Source: a bacterium (GTDB taxonomy: Bacteria > Blakebacterota > Blakebacteria > Blakebacterales > Blakebacteraceae). From it: 6,204 nt of DNA. The stretch lies in contig JALGVQ010000164.1 of the NCBI GenBank assembly GCA_025774615.1, forward strand, positions 1-6,204. The letters are read 5' to 3'. Numbering within the stretch: position 1 is the stretch's first letter; each line of letters opens with the position of its first letter. Position numbers and translations under genes: made by a program. Positions 1-5,327 of the stretch are shown here, piece by piece. The notes under the pieces were generated by a model. It was not told where the DNA came from. It made no database searches and worked only from the letters and a program-made list of their open reading frames with translations.

Positions 1-1255
1 TGGGATCGGCCAGAACGTTATAGAATCTGCCGTCCCCGTAGAGTTTCCACTCGCTGTCCATGACAAAGCGGTCCGGTTGCCATTGACCCCAGCGGGGATC
101 GTAGTGGCAGAAGATCCATTCACGCGGATCCCCTCTCTCGCCATGAAGCTGGGGCAGGAAGCTCTTTCCATCGAGGATACAGGCAGACTTGATATCTGTC
201 CCGGTCGCTTCGACGATCGTGGGCAGGAAGTCGGTGAAATCGATCAGATCATCGCATACCAGACCACGAGGGATCACTCCCGGCTGACTGGCGATCAGGG
301 GTACGTGGGTGGCGGTCGAGATGGTTCGCCCCTTGCCTCCTATAACACTCATGTCGCCCATCAGGGATGTGATGTTCCGATGGGTTCCATTGTCAGTGGT
401 GAAGATCAGCAGGGTGTTCTCTCTCAGGCCCAGCTCCTCCAGGTTTCTGACTATCCGTCCGACGATCGTGTCCATGTAACCGACCATGTCGCCGAAGAAC
501 TCCCGTCCCCTCATCGCGGATCGTTCGGGGCCGACCTCGCTGTCCGGGGTGGGAGAGAATGGATCGTGGGGCAGGATCATGGGGTAGTAGGCAAAGAAAG
601 GACGATCCGCGTTCCGACGAATGAAGTCGTTAAGGAAGTCACAGCATACGTTGGGTCCATAGACATCATCGGGACCCTCGAGGATCTCACCGTTCCGCCT
701 GATCGACGGATTCCAGTATCTCGACCCGAGATGCTCCACCTGCCAGAGGCAGTGTTCATCGAATCCGGCCAGTTCGGGAAGCGTCCCCACGCCATGATAG
801 TTTGCTCCCTCGACTCTTCCGGAGAGCTGCCATTTGCCGGCAACGCAGGTGGTATACCCGGCGTTCTGAAGAAGGTGTCCGAAGGTCACCTCGCCAGGAT
901 CGAGGGTACCGAACTCGGTGTAGTTTCTGAAATTGTATCTGCCCGTCATGAGCTGCACGCGTGAAGGAGTGCAGAGGGGCTGGGAATGACAGCTGGTGAA
1001 CCGTATGCCCGTCCGGGCCAGTTCATCCAGGTGGGGAGTCTCATAAGAGGTGCCGCCGTTGCAGCTAAGACCCTCAAAACCCAGATCGTCGGCCATGATG
1101 AGGATGACATTCGGTCGACTCCTCTGGCGGGAACAGGCCTGCAGGAGAGGGGAGAGGGCCAGCGCCGCCGCGCCTCCCCCCACTGCCTGGAGGAACCGGC
1201 GACGGTCGGTGCTGCCCTCCATCCGACCGGTCTCCTGAGGCTGTAGTTCAGCCAT
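1..1255 (-). CDS. Sulfatase (formylglycine-dependent, type I), Tat-exported probable lipoprotein, C-terminus cut by window edge
   Basis: Hydrolyses sulfate esters of an unidentified substrate. My reverse-strand translation gives 418 residues before the left edge; the family usually has 450-550, so the C-terminal subdomain is missing. Seen: metal-binding Asp pair D56-D57 in the first strand (NVILIMADDLG, 49-59); the sulfatase signature C95-T-P-S-R99, whose Cys would be converted to formylglycine; GKW at 140-142 with the catalytic-type Lys141; PHDPF with His230; TTDNG with D288 and N289; and GGKG with Lys308. Residue 143 is Gln where arylsulfatase A has its active-site His. The N-terminus has a twin-arginine motif RRRFL (18-22), an Ala/Leu/Gly-rich segment and LQAC (Cys41), suggesting a Tat lipoprotein; Gln at -2 makes the lipobox imperfect. 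The ATG lies inside the end of the dehalogenase-like gene (8-nt overlap) without a strong Shine-Dalgarno, so coupled translation is likely. The maturase (FGE or anSME) is not in this window. Family assignment is firm; substrate unknown. Confidence 0.95.
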   Translation of the reverse strand, partial: MAELQPQETGRMEGSTDRRRFLQAVGGGAAALALSPLLQACSRQRSRPNVILIMADDLGFEGLSCNGGTSYETPHLDELARTGIRFTSCHSQPLCTPSRVQLMTGRYNFRNYTEFGTLDPGEVTFGHLLQNAGYTTCVAGKWQLSGRVEGANYHGVGTLPELAGFDEHCLWQVEHLGSRYWNPSIRRNGEILEGPDDVYGPNVCCDFLNDFIRRNADRPFFAYYPMILPHDPFSPTPDSEVGPERSAMRGREFFGDMVGYMDTIVGRIVRNLEELGLRENTLLIFTTDNGTHRNITSLMGDMSVIGGKGRTISTATHVPLIASQPGVIPRGLVCDDLIDFTDFLPTIVEATGTDIKSACILDGKSFLPQLHGERGDPREWIFCHYDPRWGQWQPDRFVMDSEWKLYGDGRFYNVLADP

Positions 1256-2495
1256 GTCTCGGTCCAGTACCCTGTGGCCGGGGTGCCTGCAGTTCCCCGT
1301 CCACATCCTCCAGGTCGAGCCACCATTGCTGCTGGTAGTCCGGTTTTCCATATCCGAGCAGATCATCACCCCATACCGCCATCCGCCGCAGGAAGGGCAT
1401 CTTGCGCATACTCCAGTTGATCGTTCTGTGGAAGGGCGTATATGGCTTGTTCCACGGACACACCTTGATGCATGTTCCGCAACCCGATCCCTGCTGGTTC
1501 CCAACCCTCATGGAGGTGCATTTTTCGACATCGGTGGACCATTTCTCATACCCGTTGGATACCACCCTGTCCCCATCACTGATCGCGCCGGAAGGACATG
1601 CCTGCGCGCACTTGTTGCATTTGCTGCAGAAATCCTGGAGTCCGAAATCGATCGGCCGGTCAACAGCCAGGGGAAGGTCGGTGGTGACGATCGCGGCCTT
1701 GAAACGCGGCCCCAGGAACGGATTCAACACGATGTCACCGATCCGGCACATCTCCCCCAGACCGGCCCATAGCAGGATGGGTGGAACCACTACCTGGTAA
1801 TTCATGGCATGATGGGCTCGAGCCTCATATCCGAGCCTTCGTATGTAATCTGCCAGAATGCAGGCGATGAATCCCGAGGTGGTATAGGCCAAAAAGCTCA
1901 TGGAATTACTTATCCAGTCGCTTCCGTTAAAGATGGAAGTAGTTCGCCAGTCCTGGTCGACAAGGATCGCAATGGCGTATTTGTGGTCACACTCCACCTC
2001 GGCGCCGGTGGCCTTTGAATGGGTGAATACCGCGTAGGGCGGAAGTTCGCAGATGCCGACCATGTCGGCCCTCAGGAAATACGACGTCTCCTTGATGTGC
2101 CGTGACATCGCGGATGGATCATCGGGGAGCGGGGCCCTTTTCTCAGCCATCGGGGGCATGGGTCGCCATGACGAGGCTCCCCAGGGAGTCGCGGAGGCTT
2201 CGGCGGCCGGACCGGTCACATCGACAAGCGGACCAAGCGCACCGGCCATCGACACAAGCGCACCCGAAAGCGGATACTTCGGCACGAAACGCTTGTACTC
2301 CCTCTGCAATCGCTGCCCGTAGTGGCCGAGGGCGGCCTTGTGAAAACCCCCATCGCGTTCATCCACGCGAGGGACTTCCTGGTCCCTGATGAGGGTTGTC
2401 GGCCTGTCGATCCGCGTCAGTGAATCAACCGGAAAGGGATCGGGACGGTCAGCCCGGCACCTGTCCCGGCGGTCTGAATTGAAGATCCTCGTCAT
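1248..2495 (-). CDS. Reductive dehalogenase (RdhA)-like corrinoid/4Fe-4S protein without export signal
   Basis: Probably a cobalamin- and iron-sulfur-dependent reductase that removes halogens from an organic substrate. The 415-residue protein has the C-terminal ferredoxin pair of the family: C290-x2-C293-x2-C296-x3-C300-P, then C326-x12-C339-x2-C342-x3-C346-P. Other family-like segments are VDERD (44-48), ADMVGICELPPYAVFTH (143-159), KYAIAILV (172-179), the helix ending RRLGYEA (219-225), WAGLGEMCRIGD (243-254), TTDLPLAVDRPID (271-283) and GYGKPDYQQQWW near the end (381-392). The N-terminal VDERD block and the x12 spacing in the second cluster argue against epoxyqueuosine reductase (QueG), the nearest alternative. 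Tyr204 may correspond to the family's proton-donor Tyr; I could not align it. There is no Tat motif, and an in-frame TGA lies nine bases before the ATG, so the start cannot move upstream. No RdhB membrane anchor is visible. This suggests a cytoplasmic, non-respiratory enzyme. GGAG lies 12 nt before the ATG, a long spacing. Confidence 0.88.
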   Translation of the reverse strand: MTRIFNSDRRDRCRADRPDPFPVDSLTRIDRPTTLIRDQEVPRVDERDGGFHKAALGHYGQRLQREYKRFVPKYPLSGALVSMAGALGPLVDVTGPAAEASATPWGASSWRPMPPMAEKRAPLPDDPSAMSRHIKETSYFLRADMVGICELPPYAVFTHSKATGAEVECDHKYAIAILVDQDWRTTSIFNGSDWISNSMSFLAYTTSGFIACILADYIRRLGYEARAHHAMNYQVVVPPILLWAGLGEMCRIGDIVLNPFLGPRFKAAIVTTDLPLAVDRPIDFGLQDFCSKCNKCAQACPSGAISDGDRVVSNGYEKWSTDVEKCTSMRVGNQQGSGCGTCIKVCPWNKPYTPFHRTINWSMRKMPFLRRMAVWGDDLLGYGKPDYQQQWWLDLEDVDGELQAPRPQGTGPRHG

Positions 2496-2563
2496 GATAT
2501 CCGGTCACTCCGGCAGCAGGTGTGGAATTGAATTCTAGAATCCTCTCCCCATCTCACAAGAGA

Positions 2564-3556
2564 TCACCGACGGATCGTGAATGCTTCGAGTCTCTCACCG
2601 TCGGTTCCGATCACGGTGACGTGCAACTCATCGGGTGATACATCTACTCTCGTTATGGTATGGGTAGGTCCGATGAGCAGGTGATAATCATTCTCTCCCT
2701 CGGTCGGATCGATCTTTATCAGGCTATGAGTGTGCCCTGATAACCAGAGGTCGACTCCCGCATCATTCGCGGGCCGTTCAAAATGTTCCCTTACATTCTG
2801 AGCCCAGTAACGGTCCGCTCCCCGTGGAGGGATATGAGAGATGATGATCCGGAATCGGGCCTTCAGCGCACTCTCGCTCCGGAGATCCCCGGCCAGCCAT
2901 TCTGCCTGTTCCTCGAGATAACGGGTGAAATCCACCAGGCCGTTGTAATAGCGGTGCCCGTCTTCTTTGTCCTCACCTGAATCGAGCACGATGAAGTGGA
3001 CCGGCCCATGGTCGAAGGAGTAGTAAGCCCGTCCATCCTGCAGGGGGATATAATCGGAGATGCTCCGCGCGAACCGGCCCCTGGTCTCGTGGTTCCCGCG
3101 AGCGAAGATGAACGGTGTTTCCGTCGCAAATCCATCGACAGAGGCATCAAGGAATCCGGTGAAAATCTGATCGGGTCTCATGAAATCGTCGATCATGTCA
3201 CCGTTGTAGATGACGAGATCGATCTCCCGCCAGGTGTCACTCCCGATTATCGTGACCAGTTCATCCGATCGCTCATGGAGGTCGGAAACCATGCTGAATG
3301 AGAAGCGTTCCTTTTCCGGATCGAGGGTGGTGAATTCGAACGAATCACTGATGATCGAGTCACCCCAGGCGACGATATGCTGTCGTTCGTATCCCAGAAA
3401 AGCCCGCGAGACTACCCGATACTGATACGTCGTATCGGTTCGGGCAGCAACAGGCTGATGGACCGCGGGCCGGAGTGCGACTGTTCTGCCTGCTGAACCT
3501 GAAGCCGTCAACAGCACCCCTGAGAGTCCGAGCGCGAACAGATATGATCCTCTCAT
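2564..3556 (-). CDS. Secreted calcineurin-like metallophosphoesterase (purple acid phosphatase-like)
   Basis: Hydrolyses phosphomono- or diesters with a two-metal centre, probably in the periplasm. With the start at 3556 it has 330 residues. It carries the full set of metallophosphatase motifs: D92-L-H94, N118-G-D120, G154-N-H-E157, H241 (SHIPP) and G274-H-T-H277. Residues 1-22 form a signal peptide (MRG, then a Leu/Ala/Gly-rich core) with probable cleavage after GSA. About 70 residues before the catalytic domain (YQYRVVSR to FEFTTLDP) resemble the beta-rich N-terminal domain of purple acid phosphatases, and the last 30 residues form a beta-rich tail. An in-frame ATG at 3625 exists, but the 3556 start has AAAGGA at 8 nt and places the signal peptide at the N-terminus. 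It is the first gene of the leftward unit, 68 bp before the dehalogenase-like gene with no terminator between. Substrate unknown; nucleotides, phosphate esters or phospholipid headgroups are all possible. Confidence 0.93.
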   Translation of the reverse strand: MRGSYLFALGLSGVLLTASGSAGRTVALRPAVHQPVAARTDTTYQYRVVSRAFLGYERQHIVAWGDSIISDSFEFTTLDPEKERFSFSMVSDLHERSDELVTIIGSDTWREIDLVIYNGDMIDDFMRPDQIFTGFLDASVDGFATETPFIFARGNHETRGRFARSISDYIPLQDGRAYYSFDHGPVHFIVLDSGEDKEDGHRYYNGLVDFTRYLEEQAEWLAGDLRSESALKARFRIIISHIPPRGADRYWAQNVREHFERPANDAGVDLWLSGHTHSLIKIDPTEGENDYHLLIGPTHTITRVDVSPDELHVTVIGTDGERLEAFTIRR

Positions 3557-3564
3557 CCTTCGAT

Positions 3565-3570
3565 TCCTTT
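3565..3570 (-). promoter_or_regulatory. Shine-Dalgarno of the metallophosphoesterase gene
   Basis: AAAGGA on the minus strand lies 8 nt before the ATG at 3556. This ribosome-binding site selects the inner start over the longer in-frame ATG at 3625, whose extra 23 residues are charged and would bury the signal peptide. Confidence 0.7.
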
Positions 3571-3709
3571 CGGATTTCGCGAAGATGTGATGATAGGACC
3601 CGGAGGTGTCGTGAAGGAACCGCAATCAATACTCTTCTGGTCCGGGAAGACCGGGAGCAGTGCGCTCAACCGCCACCTGACTGACAGATGTATTGTTCGT
3701 CATCGATCA

Positions 3710-3765
3710 TACAATGCCTTACCTGAAATCAATACAATCCCTATAATGAATTTCGTACAATCCCT
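3710..3765. repeat. Three direct decamer repeats TACAAT(G/C)CCT at 23-bp spacing
   Basis: TACAATGCCT starts at 3710, and TACAATCCCT starts at 3733 and again at 3756, so the spacing is exactly 23 bp each time. The second and third copies are identical; the first differs at one base. The 13-bp spacers between copies are unrelated, so this is not a simple tandem duplication. Position in the divergent region and overlap with the candidate promoter suggest a regulator-binding array, with the binding protein unknown. TACAAT is also close to a -10 hexamer, so a set of alternative promoter elements is possible. Confidence 0.6.
3719..3747 (+). promoter_or_regulatory. Candidate sigma70-type promoter for the beta-propeller lipoprotein
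   Basis: A perfect TATAAT (3742-3747) sits 17 bp after a weak -35 hexamer TTACCT (3719-3724). Transcription would begin near 3754 and leave a leader of about 135 nt before the ATG at 3890. The box lies just after the second decamer repeat, so a protein bound there would interfere with or recruit polymerase. The -35 match is only three of six, and the host's sigma preferences are unknown. Confidence 0.35.
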
Positions 3766-3889
3766 GTCGTGGAGAGTCCAACCTACATACGTTCTGACGG
3801 AATTCTGGTCACTTCGAAAGCATCTCTTGGCCCGTGATACAGCCTGGATGTGAGCACAATGTGAAACAGAAAGGAAGGGAACCACATCC

Positions 3890-5131
3890 ATGCATCTTCG
3901 CAATAGATCCGGCCTGCCGGCCCTGCTCATCCTCACCGCAGTCGTCGTTGCCTGTTCCTCAGGTGATTCGGACCTGATCGATCGGATCGGTGACGACGGC
4001 GTCAGGGAGATCATCTCCACCGCGCCGGCACCCCTGCCGCCGCCCTGGGACCTGGAACTCGATCTCGTCATCGGGGTCGGGTACGGTGATGAGGAAGAGA
4101 TGCTCCGTCAGCCGCTCGATTTCACCATGCTCGAAGACGGCACCTACGTCATCCTCGACAGCTCCCCGCTGCAGATCCGTATCTTCGACCATGACGGGCA
4201 ATTCGTGAGAGAATTCGCTCAGCCGGGGGAGGGACCGGCCGATATCCGCAACTACGATCCCCTGCGGGCCCACGGTGTAATGCCCCTCGGCGGGCCGGGT
4301 GAGTTCGAGCTCTGGACAGGCTGGCCGCTCTACCGCCAGCGGTGGACCGTGCAGGGTGAGATGATCACCTCCTCGACCATGGCCTCAAACCATCCCCTGC
4401 TCTCCGGTATCGGGGCCCGGATCAGCTGGCCCCACGGGGAAGACCTGCTGGCTCATGTGATCCAGACGAACGAGACGCAGGAGGAGGGCTACTTCAACCG
4501 GGACTTCCTCTTTCTGGGGACCGACTGGGCCGGTATGCATCTCGACACCCTGGCGGTGATCCATCACCCGCGGTTGCCTGAGATGGGAGGGCTCATGGGC
4601 CCCCTGGTCGGCTGGTTCTCGCCCCACGATTCGATCCTGCCCGCCAGCAACGGCCTCCTCTATGTGGCCCAATGGGAAGACGACTGGATCCGGGAGATCG
4701 ATCCGGACACCGGCGAGATGTTGAAGAGGTTCAGGTGGAAGCACGAATCCGACACCTTCGAGGGGGCCCGGCTGGAGATGGGGGAGTTCCGGCTGGGCGA
4801 CCGCTATGCCGAGATCGCACCTCAGGTGTTCGACTGGTACCGGGACCGCCTCTCGATCATCTGCCTGGCCGAGGGGCCTGACAACGAGATCTGGGTTCAG
4901 CGGACCCTGCACGACACCGGATTGGGAAACCCGTCGTCCCTCATCTACCCCGTTGAGGGCGTCTGGCCCACCGACGTCTTCTCCTCGGAGGGGGAATACC
5001 TCGGACGGATGGAGTTACCCTTTGCGCCGCGTCATCAGAAGACGCTGGGCGGAGATGTCCATGCGGTCATGGCCGGCGAGGAGGGAGCGCCGACACTGGT
5101 CCGCTATCGGACTAGAAGACAACAGCATTGA
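3890..5131 (+). CDS. Lipoprotein with probable six-bladed beta-propeller (NHL-like) fold
   Basis: Function unknown; such propellers usually bind a ligand or partner protein outside the cytoplasmic membrane. The 413-residue product has a type II signal peptide: Arg3/Arg5, a hydrophobic stretch 9-21, and lipobox V-V-A-C with Cys22. The rest is beta-rich with blade-like units of the pattern 'L.DGT.yVlD....i.iFD.dG.fvReF' at 76-117, including the QPGEGP turn typical of these families, then NGLLYVAQWEDDWIREID (254-271) and DVFSSEGEYLGRMELP (362-377). Trp is abundant. No catalytic motif is visible. It is preceded by a purine-rich AAGGAAGGGA (3871-3880), 9-11 nt before the ATG. It is the first rightward gene after the divergent region. 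The fold assignment rests on pattern resemblance to six-bladed propeller lipoproteins common in Gemmatimonadota and Bacteroidota. The lipoprotein call is stronger than the fold call. Confidence 0.85.
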   Translation: MHLRNRSGLPALLILTAVVVACSSGDSDLIDRIGDDGVREIISTAPAPLPPPWDLELDLVIGVGYGDEEEMLRQPLDFTMLEDGTYVILDSSPLQIRIFDHDGQFVREFAQPGEGPADIRNYDPLRAHGVMPLGGPGEFELWTGWPLYRQRWTVQGEMITSSTMASNHPLLSGIGARISWPHGEDLLAHVIQTNETQEEGYFNRDFLFLGTDWAGMHLDTLAVIHHPRLPEMGGLMGPLVGWFSPHDSILPASNGLLYVAQWEDDWIREIDPDTGEMLKRFRWKHESDTFEGARLEMGEFRLGDRYAEIAPQVFDWYRDRLSIICLAEGPDNEIWVQRTLHDTGLGNPSSLIYPVEGVWPTDVFSSEGEYLGRMELPFAPRHQKTLGGDVHAVMAGEEGAPTLVRYRTRRQQH

Positions 5132-5198
5132 TGTTGGACACCCGGTAGAAATCTGCTTCCTGGGAGGTAGCATTGCACAATCGGCATGAACACGTTTA

Positions 5199-5272
5199 CC
5201 GGCCCGATGGAACCAGTGTTCTTTCAGCGGGTCATGAAGAGATGAAGACTGTATTCTGCTCCATCGGGTCGG
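5199..5272. repeat. 13-bp inverted repeat with 48-nt loop
   Basis: The left arm 5199-5211 (CCGGCCCGATGGA) pairs with the right arm 5260-5272 (TCCATCGGGTCGG). Twelve positions are Watson-Crick pairs and one is G-U in RNA. It lies about 50 nt upstream of the repeat-lipoprotein start. As RNA it would form a stable stem enclosing a 48-nt loop. There is no T-run after it, so it is not a typical terminator; a leader structure or an incidental palindrome are the alternatives. Confidence 0.45.
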
Positions 5273-5313
5273 GTGATCACGGCCAATCCGTCGGGCACGA
5301 CAGACTCCAGAAC

Positions 5314-5318
5314 AGGAG
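5314..5318 (+). promoter_or_regulatory. Shine-Dalgarno of the repeat-lipoprotein gene
   Basis: AGGAG is spaced 9 nt from the ATG at 5328 and 3 nt from the alternative ATG at 5322 (MKM reading). The normal spacing favours 5328; both starts give the same signal peptide. Confidence 0.6.
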
Positions 5319-5327
5319 ATAATGAAA

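Larger units (their letters stand above)
3557..3889. other. Divergent intergenic region (333 bp)
   Basis: This is non-coding DNA between the leftward phosphoesterase unit and the rightward lipoprotein genes. It must carry the start signals for both directions. I see no convincing gene: the open frames across it have no plausible ribosome-binding site and no family resemblance. The A/T-richer core (about 3690-3765) contrasts with the GC-rich coding flanks and holds three phased decamer repeats and a TATAAT box. A possible leftward promoter is TTGATT (3732-3727), a 15-bp spacer and TATGAT (3711-3706) on the minus strand, which is weak because of the short spacer. A small hairpin, CTGGTC/GACCGG around 3637-3654, would lie in the phosphoesterase leader. 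Confidence 0.75.
5132..5321. other. Intergenic region between the two lipoprotein genes
   Basis: About 190 bp between same-strand genes. It contains a long inverted repeat (5199-5272) but no hairpin followed by a T-run, so I see no intrinsic terminator and the two lipoprotein genes could share a transcript. No convincing promoter hexamer pair was found. A 49-codon open frame with a TTG start at 5173 crosses it (see findings); I do not call it a gene. A short direct repeat, ATGAAGAG followed by ATGAAGAC, lies at 5234-5249 in the loop of the inverted repeat. Confidence 0.6.

Noticed and set aside
77-964. 295-codon plus-strand open frame over the sulfatase
   Set aside because: It is the antisense shadow of the sulfatase. 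The minus strand has every catalytic sulfatase motif in order, while the plus-strand product resembles no family.
1248-2495. Epoxyqueuosine reductase (QueG) as identity of the iron-sulfur protein
   Set aside because: QueG shares the ferredoxin-type C-terminus, but this protein has the N-terminal VDERD block, a C-x12-C-x2-C-x3-C second cluster and an RdhA-like Trp-rich tail. Resemblance to RdhA is better overall.
2532-2541. ATTCTAGAAT palindrome between the phosphoesterase and dehalogenase-like genes as a terminator
   Set aside because: It is only a 10-bp A/T-rich palindrome with no loop and no T-run after it on the minus strand.
3557-3625. Longer N-terminus of the metallophosphoesterase (start at 3625)
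   Set aside because: It would add 23 charged residues before an obvious signal peptide; the inner ATG has a well-placed AAAGGA.
4385-4912. 175-codon minus-strand open frame in the beta-propeller gene
   Set aside because: It lies wholly within the lipoprotein gene, has no family resemblance, and its Pro/Val/Gly-rich composition is typical of antisense to GC-rich coding DNA.
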